Source of the DNA: an uncultured Bacilli bacterium
Lineage (GTDB): Bacteria > Bacillota_I > Bacilli_A > RF39 > UBA660
NCBI GenBank assembly: GCA_934101495.1
Contig: CAKORG010000026.1
Span: 1 to 12,169 of the forward strand
Length of the DNA: 12,169 bases
Reading direction: 5' to 3'
Shown here: positions 1-6,111 of the stretch, in pieces
How positions within the stretch are numbered: position 1 is the stretch's first letter
How the letters are laid out: each line of letters opens with the position of its first letter
The notes under the pieces: model-generated
Database searches by the model: none
The model's input: only the letters and a program-made list of their open reading frames with translations
Told to the model about the DNA's origin: nothing
Translations under genes and position numbers: made by a program

Positions 1-542
1 TAATTTCCTTCTTTCTTTTTTGGTGCTAAAATCATTGCAATTTGTCTTCCTTCTTGCTTTGGTTCAGTTTCAATTACAGAAACATCACTTAAGGCATCTG
101 CAAATTTTAGAAGTACATCTCTACCAAGTTCTGGTCTTGCCATTTGACGACCTTTAAAACGGATAAATGCTCTAATTTTATGTCCTTTTTCAAGGTATTC
201 TTTAGCATTTTTTCTTCTTGTTTCAAAGTCTCCAACATCGATAGTTACTGACAAACGATATTCTTTCATCTCTTTATTTGCTTCTCTTGCTTTCTTTTGA
301 CTTTCCTTTAGTTTTTTTTGTTTTTCATAACGATATTTGTTATAATCCATTATTTTAGCAACAGCTGGAACGCCATTACCATTCATTAAAACTAAATCAA
401 GTCCAGCATACCCTGCAAGTGTAAGAGCATCTTTACGTTTTTTTAGTCCCATCTTTTCGCCATTTGGCCCAATTACCATCAATTCTTCTGCACGAATATT
501 TTCATTGATTGGTAGTTCATTACTATCTATCTTTGCTATAAT
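1..542 (-). CDS. infC: Translation initiation factor IF-3, ATT start, stop codon cut by window edge
   Basis: IF-3 binds the 30S subunit, keeps it apart from 50S and checks start codon and initiator tRNA. The frame gives 180 residues with the two-domain IF-3 layout: an N-domain at about 8-80 (NENIRAEE, VIGPNGEKMG, KIMDYNKYRYEKQKK) and a C-domain at about 90-175 (MKEYRLSVTIDVGDFETR, KIRAFIRFKGRQMARPELG, ending APKKKEGN). The next codon begins TA, so the stop almost certainly straddles the edge and the protein is essentially complete; B. subtilis IF-3 is of similar size. No ATG, GTG or TTG suits the N-terminus. GGAGGTG at 552-546 sits just upstream of ATT at 542-540, and AUU is the known infC start in E. 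coli and Bacillus, so I chose ATT. By analogy rpmI and rplT should follow beyond the window. Expression is probably controlled by the attenuator leader immediately upstream and by IF-3 itself through the AUU start. Confidence 0.95.
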   Translation of the reverse strand, partial: MIAKIDSNELPINENIRAEELMVIGPNGEKMGLKKRKDALTLAGYAGLDLVLMNGNGVPAVAKIMDYNKYRYEKQKKLKESQKKAREANKEMKEYRLSVTIDVGDFETRRKNAKEYLEKGHKIRAFIRFKGRQMARPELGRDVLLKFADALSDVSVIETEPKQEGRQIAMILAPKKKEGN

Positions 543-690
543 AAGCACCTCCAACGTCATTAAAAAATGGATACCTATTTAGTATCCATTCCAAAAAAGT
601 TTATCAAATAAATCTAAATACTTTCATGGCATTTACCTATCGCTATTTGCAATCAGGTGGATACTAAATCTCTTTCCTTTTTCAAGTAAC
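543..690 (-). promoter_or_regulatory. L20-type attenuator leader of infC-rpmI-rplT
   Basis: This untranslated leader lies between the infC promoter and start codon. It carries two mutually exclusive structures. The minus-strand segment 669-659 (ATTTAGTATCC) is perfectly complementary over 11 bases to 587-577 (GGATACTAAAT). The latter overlaps the 5' arm of an intrinsic terminator (590-582 pairing with 574-566). Pairing of the first two segments therefore blocks the terminator. The intervening stretch contains a short hairpin (GGTAAATGCC). The position and logic match the ribosomal protein L20 autoregulatory leader known upstream of infC in Bacilli, where L20 binding promotes termination. The pairing is seen in the sequence; the L20 ligand is inferred from family knowledge. 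Confidence 0.8.
562..590 (-). terminator. Conditional intrinsic terminator in the infC leader
   Basis: On the minus strand AATGGATAC (590-582) pairs with GTATCCATT (574-566) around a seven-base loop, and six T follow (567-562, partly within the stem). It lies upstream of the infC ribosome-binding site, so it terminates before the gene unless the antiterminator helix forms. Confidence 0.85.
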
Positions 691-696
691 AACAAT

Positions 697-725
697 ATAT
701 TACACCATTATTGTATGTTTGTCAA
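697..725 (-). promoter_or_regulatory. Sigma-A-type promoter of infC
   Basis: The minus strand has TTGACA (725-720), a 17-base spacer and TAATAT (702-697). This nearly perfect housekeeping promoter predicts a transcript start near 690, giving a leader of about 150 nt before infC. Confidence 0.85.
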
Positions 726-731
726 ATGTTT

Positions 732-941
732 TTAATACTTTTTTATATATTTTATAAAAACATTGCCATATATAATGGTTAAATATACAACGTCAGCATT
801 TACTTCTAAATCTTTGGTATGAAATACATATCTTGTTCCCACATTTCGTTTATATTTTTTCTTAACTATAGAAGTATGTTTCTTATAATTACCTGATTTT
901 ACTTTAATAGGATTAATTTTTTTGAATAATTGGGTATAATT
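732..941 (-). pseudogene. Possible remnant or unconventional small ORF, 69 codons
   Basis: On the minus strand this frame is open for 69 codons between a TAG-TAA pair (947-942) and TAA at 734-732. The predicted peptide is lysine- and tyrosine-rich, with segments such as VGTRYVFHTKDLEVNADVVY and LTIIYGNVFIKYIKKY. It looks protein-like for such AT-rich DNA, but there is no ATG, no ribosome-binding site and only one internal GTG (842-840). I recognise no family. It could be a decayed gene fragment, a chance frame, or part of a long upstream leader feeding infC. A promoter-like sequence precedes it. It fills most of the otherwise gene-free gap between the PBP gene and the infC promoter. Confidence 0.25.
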
Positions 942-967
942 TTACTATATAATTCACATTTTGACAA
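939..967 (-). promoter_or_regulatory. Promoter-like sequence downstream of the PBP gene
   Basis: The minus strand has TTGTCA (967-962), a 17-base spacer and TAAAAT (944-939), a good sigma-A match. It lies just after the PBP stop codon and points towards the uncertain small ORF and infC. It could be a second, distal infC promoter or drive a short RNA. Confidence 0.5.
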
Positions 968-974
968 GACAAAA

Positions 975-2942
975 TTAATATTTTTCATTTAAATAATTTA
1001 CTATGTCTTTAGTTATTTTACTTGCTCCGAAATAAAAAGCATCAGTTTTACCATTCTTATGAGATACATTCGGAGTAATAACTACGATGCTAAACTTTGG
1101 GTCTTCAGATGGATAAAAGCCTGCGAACGATGAAGAAATTGTAGCAGTATCTACTTTACCATCATTATTGGTATCTAAAAAGCTTTCACTTGTACCAGTT
1201 TTTCCAGCAAAATCTAACCCTTGAGGCACATAAAACTTACCAGTTCCTTCACTTAGAACAAGTCTTAAGCCTTCCTTTATTCTGGTTAAACTTTCTTTAT
1301 CTAAATCAACATCGTTTAAAATATTTATTTTATTTTCTAATATAACATTATCTTTATTCTTTATTTCTTTCATTAAGTTTAAAGCCATTCTTTTGCCACT
1401 TGCAACACTATTTATATATTGTAAAAGTTCCACTGGTGTATAGGTATCATATTGCCCAATTGCTAGATTAAGAAGAAGATCATCTGCCACTGTTGAACCA
1501 ATTATTCCTATTTGTTCACCCGGCAAATCAATTTCTGTTTTAACACCCAAGCCAAAACTTGCTAGCATATCTCTATAAGTTTTAAAATGCTCTTTAGTAG
1601 CATTAAGTTTCATATTTGGTTTATACTTATTACCCGTTAAATTAATTGCAATCATATACTGGTAATAATTTGATGAATTAGCTAAGGCTGTTAAATCATT
1701 TACTTTGCCTAATCTTTTAAAACTACATTTTAAAGGTATAAATTCAAGCTTTACACAAGCATCATTAATATATGCCCCCGGAGTAATTAAATTATATTTA
1801 TAACCCACTGCAATAGTTGCTCCCTTTACACTACTTCCCATGGTATAAGATTTATTAATTGTATTTAAACTAATATCACTAAATGTGTTATCTTCATTTA
1901 ATCTTTGACCAGAAATGGCTAAAATGGCACCAGAAGAAGGATTACTTATAATTGCATAACTATCTTTAAAATATTCAGTATTACCATGTTTTTTACCTAA
2001 TATAATTTTATTTTTTAATATTTCATCTACTTTCATTTGTAAGTCAATATCAATTGATAAAACTAAGTCATTTCCTTTTTTCTCATCATTTATTTTAACT
2101 AATTTATAATCACTTTCTACTTTATATTTAGCTTTTTCTCCTTTTAAATATTCTTCATATTCTTTTTCTATATAACTTAAACCCACAATATCTGTAAGTT
2201 CATAACCTTCATTTAGATAATAATTTTTATTTTCTTTAGTTATTGACCCTACTTTACCAAATATATTTTTTAAAGTATCACCATAAGGATATGTTCTTTC
2301 CCAAGTAATTTCACCCGTAACACCAGGAATATTATTTTCAATTACTTTAGCAAACTCTTCTTCACTAACATTTTTAACAATCTCTTTTTTACTATAAATA
2401 TAACCTTTATTCATTAAATTATATATATGAGCTACTTTTTTTGTATCTATATCATAATTAATCATATCATCAGTTATTCTTTCAAGTTTTAACTTTTCTA
2501 ATGTTTCATTACTTATTTTTCTTTCTTCATATAATCTATATTCATCACTTGTAATTAAATCTTTACCATTATTATTTGTAATTAGATAGTACTTTTTTAA
2601 TTCATCAATAGATGCTTCTTTAACATCAATTATTTTTTCTAAAGATTTAGCTATCTTTAGTTCTTCAATAGTTTTTATACCCTTTATTTTATTATAATAA
2701 ATAGTTTTAACCCCGATATTATCCACTAAAACTTTACCATTTGTATCTAGAATTCTTCCTCTTGGACTACTAACACCACTAACATAAATATTAGTTTTTT
2801 CCTCTAGTTTTTTCTCATAATAAGAAGAATTAGATATAATAATACCCAACTTAATACCAAATATAATAAAAATCAGGATGATAGAACTTAAAAATATATA
2901 TCTCTTCATACAATTTAGTATTCCTTTTTTTATATTTTTCAT
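975..2942 (-). CDS. Class B penicillin-binding protein (PBP2-type peptidoglycan transpeptidase)
   Basis: This membrane-anchored D,D-transpeptidase cross-links peptidoglycan, working with a SEDS or class A glycosyltransferase. One N-terminal membrane segment spans about residues 13-37. The pedestal/dimerisation motif PRGRILDTNGKVL is at 60-72. The transpeptidase domain covers about 325-655, with the serine motif SSVK (370-373, nucleophile S370), SSN (423-425) and KTGT (581-584). At 655 residues it is of normal class B length. A DTNNDGKVD loop (590-598) just after KTGT looks like an EF-hand/dockerin calcium loop. The start is uncertain: ATG at 2942 has no visible ribosome-binding site, while the second Met (codon 12, 2909) has AAAGGA 12 bases upstream. 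The gene diverges from the DUF2624-like gene with only 23 bases between starts. PBP2-type versus FtsI-type cannot be settled here; there is no PASTA domain and no division-cluster context, which favours an elongation or accessory role. Confidence 0.93.
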   Translation of the reverse strand: MKNIKKGILNCMKRYIFLSSIILIFIIFGIKLGIIISNSSYYEKKLEEKTNIYVSGVSSPRGRILDTNGKVLVDNIGVKTIYYNKIKGIKTIEELKIAKSLEKIIDVKEASIDELKKYYLITNNNGKDLITSDEYRLYEERKISNETLEKLKLERITDDMINYDIDTKKVAHIYNLMNKGYIYSKKEIVKNVSEEEFAKVIENNIPGVTGEITWERTYPYGDTLKNIFGKVGSITKENKNYYLNEGYELTDIVGLSYIEKEYEEYLKGEKAKYKVESDYKLVKINDEKKGNDLVLSIDIDLQMKVDEILKNKIILGKKHGNTEYFKDSYAIISNPSSGAILAISGQRLNEDNTFSDISLNTINKSYTMGSSVKGATIAVGYKYNLITPGAYINDACVKLEFIPLKCSFKRLGKVNDLTALANSSNYYQYMIAINLTGNKYKPNMKLNATKEHFKTYRDMLASFGLGVKTEIDLPGEQIGIIGSTVADDLLLNLAIGQYDTYTPVELLQYINSVASGKRMALNLMKEIKNKDNVILENKINILNDVDLDKESLTRIKEGLRLVLSEGTGKFYVPQGLDFAGKTGTSESFLDTNNDGKVDTATISSSFAGFYPSEDPKFSIVVITPNVSHKNGKTDAFYFGASKITKDIVNYLNEKY

Positions 2943-2965
2943 ACAATATATTAAGGTGATTAATA

Positions 2966-3217
2966 ATGTTTAATATAATCGGAGCTTATATAAATAAATT
3001 AACTAAAGACGATATAAATAAATTTGCCATATCAAAAGGTGCTAATTTCTCAAATGAAGAACTAGAATTTACTTATTCATTTATTAAGAAAAATTGGAAA
3101 GATGTCTTAAAAAATCCTGCTATATTTGATATAGAAAGATATTCTAGGTATTATAGCAAAGATAACTTTATAAAAATAAAACAAGTATTTAATGAATATA
3201 AAAGTTATTTAAAATGA
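2966..3217 (+). CDS. Small DUF2624/YqfT-like protein of unknown function
   Basis: This 83-residue, largely helical protein begins MFNIIGAYINKLTKDDI. Its length and pattern (a start resembling an NII...INK...LT...EL segment, then two helices and a basic tail) resemble the Bacillus YqfT/DUF2624 family, whose function is unknown. I make this match from memory of the pattern, so the family call is tentative. AAGGTGAT (2953-2960) lies five bases before the ATG and fixes the start. There are no membrane segments or cysteines. It diverges from the PBP gene and converges on the giant sigma-factor gene. Its TGA stop falls inside the shared terminator hairpin. Confidence 0.75.
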   Translation: MFNIIGAYINKLTKDDINKFAISKGANFSNEELEFTYSFIKKNWKDVLKNPAIFDIERYSRYYSKDNFIKIKQVFNEYKSYLK

Positions 3218-3252
3218 AAAAATGCTACTTTAACGTAACATTTTTTCATTTT
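3211..3252. terminator. Bidirectional terminator formed by the ends of two convergent genes
   Basis: A perfect 14-bp stem (3211-3224 with 3239-3252, AAAATGAAAAAATG/CATTTTTTCATTTT) is extended by a further TAC/GTA after one mismatch. Each strand ends in a T-rich 3' arm. The plus gene's TGA lies inside the left arm and the minus gene's TAA in the loop region, so the hairpin serves both genes. Confidence 0.85.
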
Positions 3253-6037
3253 CAGGTACATCTACACCAAAAGTTCTATTATATAGACTAATTACTTTCT
3301 TCATAAATGATATACCTTCTTTTAATTTATTATTTACATCATTCACATTTAAACCAGTTAAATTGGCAATTTCATCTAAGCTACAATTTTCAAAATACAA
3401 AGTTAGTATAGTTTTATATTCTTGAGGCATTAAGCTAATAATACACATATGATATTCATCTAAATTGTTATTTTTAAGTTCCGTTAAAAGTTTCTTCTTC
3501 AATCTGTTAATCTTATTATATATTGTTAATTTTTCACTATCATTTAAATGAGACAAATCAAAAGTTCCTTTAAAGTCCTCACCAAAAGCTTTAACAAATA
3601 TTTTATAAATATTTGTATCTTTTCTATATTCATTAAAAACACCAAGTACTTCTTCATAGCTTATACCTAATATCATATCTAAAGTCATATTATCATATAT
3701 ACTCTTTTTACATCTTTTTTGACATTCTTCTTTTTCTAAGCTAACCTTGCTTTTCAGACTTGCAATCTTATTATACAAAATCAATCTTTCACTTCTATTT
3801 AAACTTTCAATATTAAAAGCACCCTTTAAATCTTTCCCAAAAGCTTTAACAAATATATTATATGTACTAGTACCTTTTCTCGTTTTATTAAAAATAACAA
3901 GTACTTCTTCATAGCTTATACCTAATATCATATCCAAAGTTATATTATCATACATACTTTTATCTTTAGACTCATTTTCTTCATTTACGTTCTCATTCTT
4001 TGTTTGTCTATTAATATGGTTTATTACTTTACTTAAAGATTTTATACCAACAGTATTTATAAATCTTCTGTCTAAATTATTTCCGAAAGCAACCTTTAAT
4101 AACCCCAGTTCCTCTACACTTACAAGCCCAGCAATATCACTTAAATTAATTTGAACTATATCATTTAAATACTTACCTTTAAAATTATTATTTCTTTCCA
4201 CTACTTCTTTCATAGCACTTAACCCACTTATAAGTTTTTTATATTCTTCTTTTTCTAATTCATCTTTATTTAAATAACCTTTTAAATCTTCTCCAAAGAC
4301 TCTTATAATTGTTGTATATAGGTGTGAAGTCTTATCTAAAGTACTCATAAAATACATTGTATCTTCAAAAGATAGTTCCAATATTTCATTTAAAGTTCTA
4401 TACGCATAAGAATTTTTCTTCTTGTTACTTTCTTCACTTAATCTAACAATCCAATAATCCAGCTTTATTCTCAGTTTCATTCTTTCTTCAGAATTTAAAG
4501 TCTTTAAAGCACAAGGATCATCTCCATTTACTCCAAAAGCTTTAACTAAAACGCTGGTACTATCATCGTCACTTACCATAGCTTTTCTCCACCATTTATT
4601 TTTAGCTTCTCTTATACTCTCATCACTCATATTAGATGCAAGTCTAAATATTTCTTCTAAAGTTTTATTATCATACTTTTTACCAATACCAGTGCCATTT
4701 TTTCTCATAACTCTTTTTATAGATGCTTTTAAGTCATAAACTTCTTGTCTTTCCAAATTACTTTCATCGTAAACTTTATCTAGATTTTCTCCAAAGGCCT
4801 TAAAATAAATCAATCTCATCCTACTATTTACTTGAATATAGCTATCAAAATCATTTACTTTTTCTTCACCAATAACATCTTTTAAAGTCTTATAATCTAA
4901 AATTAATCTACCAGTTTTTTCATCCATAATAGTTACCTTTATTTTTGAAAAATTTCTCATCTTAAACAAAGCTTTATCTACAACTTGTCTTATTCTTTCT
5001 CTAGATACTCCATACATTTTACCAATTACTTCTAAAGTATACTTTAAAAAAAATCTCTTCATAATAATATCTTTTTCTTTTTCACTTAAACATGACATTA
5101 ATTTCAAAATAGTTTCTTTATTTACAACTTCATCTTCAAAAAAACTAGCATCACTTACAGCAAAATTATATCTATCAGACTTATAATCATCACTTATTTT
5201 TTCATCTAAAGATGTAACTTCTTTAATAGAACCAACTAATTCATTTATAGATTCAACACTTTCTCCCATAGCAATTGCAACTTCTTCATTCGTAGCATTT
5301 CTTCCTAATTTATTAGAAAGTTCTTTTTTAGCAATTGCATATTTTCTATGTTTAAGCTGTATATGTAAAGGTAATCTTATACTTCTATTATTATTATAGA
5401 TACTTCTTGTAATTCTTTGTTTAATCCAATAAATAGCATAGGTAGAAAAAGCACAATCATAAGAAGAGTCAAAACATTCAATTGCCCTAACAATACCAAA
5501 AAAGCCTTCACTAATTAAATCCTCCAAAGGAATTTCAGGACAAGTAAAACTTTTAGCAACATAAATAATTAATCTAATATTTCCTTCAATAATTAAATTT
5601 TGATAATATTTACATAAAGACTCATTACCCAACTTTTTATTTTCTTGATAAAGTTCAACATATTTTAAAGTTTCTTCTTTAGATAAAATTGGTAAATTTT
5701 CAATATCTTTAAAAAACAAATCTAAAGAACTCAAAGTCTTAACGTCTTCATCCTCATAATCTATAACTTCTTCTTTAATTAAATTCCTAACCAAAGCATA
5801 ACTTACTAAAATATTCCCTTCAATATCTCCATATTTTGTTATTATTTCTTCTTCAGTATACTTTTCATCACCAAAAAAAGACCTTAGATAAGCATTTATA
5901 ATATCATTTTCACACACTAAAGAAATAAACTTAATACTATTGTCTATTCTTGTTTTTGTCAAAAAATCATAAAAATCTCTAAGACATATAGTTTTATCTC
6001 TTACTTTTTCAACCAATTTAGTTATTATTTCTTCCAT
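3230..6037 (-). CDS. Giant sigma-70 family factor with six C-terminal AFG repeats and a second region-4-like HTH
   Basis: Sigma factors direct RNA polymerase to promoters. Residues 104-365 form a complete group 1/2-type core: region 1.2 (LDLFFKDIENLPILSKEE), region 2 at about 150-223 (NIRLIIYVAK, DLISEGFFGIVRAI, FSTYAIYWIKQRITRSI), region 3 at about 226-285, and region 4 at about 306-365 (LSEKEKDIIMKRFF, GVSRERIRQVVDKALFKMRN). Residues 1-100 are unrecognised. Residues 373-850 hold six repeats of about 82 residues, with AFG/VFG at 414, 500, 580, 650, 732 and 817. Residues 866-914 repeat the spacing of region 4. Typical group 1/2 factors are about 300-600 residues, so 935 is exceptional. ATG at 6037 follows a GGGTGG ribosome-binding site. 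It is probably not the housekeeping sigma, which should be elsewhere, but region 4 is SigA-like. The regulon is unknown. The gene is transcribed divergently from sigK. Confidence 0.9.
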   Translation of the reverse strand: MEEIITKLVEKVRDKTICLRDFYDFLTKTRIDNSIKFISLVCENDIINAYLRSFFGDEKYTEEEIITKYGDIEGNILVSYALVRNLIKEEVIDYEDEDVKTLSSLDLFFKDIENLPILSKEETLKYVELYQENKKLGNESLCKYYQNLIIEGNIRLIIYVAKSFTCPEIPLEDLISEGFFGIVRAIECFDSSYDCAFSTYAIYWIKQRITRSIYNNNRSIRLPLHIQLKHRKYAIAKKELSNKLGRNATNEEVAIAMGESVESINELVGSIKEVTSLDEKISDDYKSDRYNFAVSDASFFEDEVVNKETILKLMSCLSEKEKDIIMKRFFLKYTLEVIGKMYGVSRERIRQVVDKALFKMRNFSKIKVTIMDEKTGRLILDYKTLKDVIGEEKVNDFDSYIQVNSRMRLIYFKAFGENLDKVYDESNLERQEVYDLKASIKRVMRKNGTGIGKKYDNKTLEEIFRLASNMSDESIREAKNKWWRKAMVSDDDSTSVLVKAFGVNGDDPCALKTLNSEERMKLRIKLDYWIVRLSEESNKKKNSYAYRTLNEILELSFEDTMYFMSTLDKTSHLYTTIIRVFGEDLKGYLNKDELEKEEYKKLISGLSAMKEVVERNNNFKGKYLNDIVQINLSDIAGLVSVEELGLLKVAFGNNLDRRFINTVGIKSLSKVINHINRQTKNENVNEENESKDKSMYDNITLDMILGISYEEVLVIFNKTRKGTSTYNIFVKAFGKDLKGAFNIESLNRSERLILYNKIASLKSKVSLEKEECQKRCKKSIYDNMTLDMILGISYEEVLGVFNEYRKDTNIYKIFVKAFGEDFKGTFDLSHLNDSEKLTIYNKINRLKKKLLTELKNNNLDEYHMCIISLMPQEYKTILTLYFENCSLDEIANLTGLNVNDVNNKLKEGISFMKKVISLYNRTFGVDVPENEKMLR
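3296..3442 (-). other. Second sigma region-4-like HTH at the C-terminus of the giant sigma factor
   Basis: Residues 866-914 read SLMPQEYKTILTLYFENCSL, then DEIANLTGLNVNDVNNKLKE and GISFMKKVI. They line up without gaps against the protein's own region 4 (LSEKEKDIIMKRFF...MYGVSRERIRQVVDKALFKMRN): the same helix lengths, hydrophobic positions and a turn before the recognition helix. The recognition helix has lost the RERIRQ arginines, so its target or role may differ. Confidence 0.6.
3488..4921 (-). repeat. Six tandem ~82-residue protein repeats in the giant sigma factor
   Basis: The repeats cover about residues 373-850. Each has, in order, a Y-x-x-x-T-L start (YKTLKDVI, YDNKTLEEIF, YRTLNEIL, YLNDIV, YDNITLDMIL, YDNMTLDMIL), a helix, then a [K/R][A/V]FG turn followed by an acidic or polar pair, then a leucine-rich helix ending in lysines (NKIxxLKxK). 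The AFG positions are 414, 500, 580, 650, 732 and 817, giving spacings of 86, 80, 70, 82 and 85. Repeat 4 is the shortest and most divergent. I do not recognise the fold as a named domain; it appears entirely helical. Confidence 0.8.
3585..3958 (-). repeat. Near-identical DNA duplication of the last two sigma-factor repeats
   Basis: Copies at 3585-3703 and 3840-3958 lie exactly 255 bp (85 codons) apart. Positions 3643-3679 and 3898-3934 are identical over 37 bp, and the 61 bp from 3643 differ at only three positions, while the linker between them has diverged. This indicates recent duplication or gene conversion within the gene. Confidence 0.85.
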
Positions 6038-6061
6038 AATACCATACCACCCGATTTCTTT

Positions 6062-6070
6062 ATTATAGCA
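6062..6070 (-). promoter_or_regulatory. Extended -10 promoter of the giant sigma-factor gene
   Basis: On the minus strand TGC-TATAAT (6070-6062) matches an extended -10 element, placing the transcript start near 6055, about 18 bases before the ATG. The hexamer 17 bases upstream (TACAAA) is a poor -35, which is tolerable with an extended -10. Confidence 0.5.
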
Positions 6071-6076
6071 TACTTT
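6069..6076 (+). promoter_or_regulatory. Candidate sporulation-type -10 element upstream of sigK
   Basis: CATACTTT resembles the sigma-E -10 consensus (CATACAnT-like), and sigma-E initiates sigK transcription in known spore formers. No convincing -35 is visible at the right distance, and a TATAAT at 6078-6083 is an alternative, so this is only a candidate. Confidence 0.25.
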
Positions 6077-6111
6077 TTATAATATTTGTATATATTTTAA
6101 TGAGGTGTATT

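Noticed and set aside
961..966. TTGACA on the plus strand as a -35 box
   Set aside because: No -10 at suitable spacing and no plus-strand gene downstream; the same bases are better read as the minus-strand TTGTCA.
955..975. Short inverted repeat TTTTG/CAAAA after the PBP gene as a terminator
   Set aside because: Only a 5-bp A/T-rich stem without a proper T-tract.
3488..4921. CRISPR array or mobile-element repeat
   Set aside because: The periodicity is in frame, at about 82 codons, and within one continuous coding region; it is a protein repeat.
6100..6111. sigK start at ATG 6100
   Set aside because: That ATG overlaps the GAGGTG ribosome-binding site of the ATG at 6112, and the shorter protein matches the known pro-sigma-K N-terminus.
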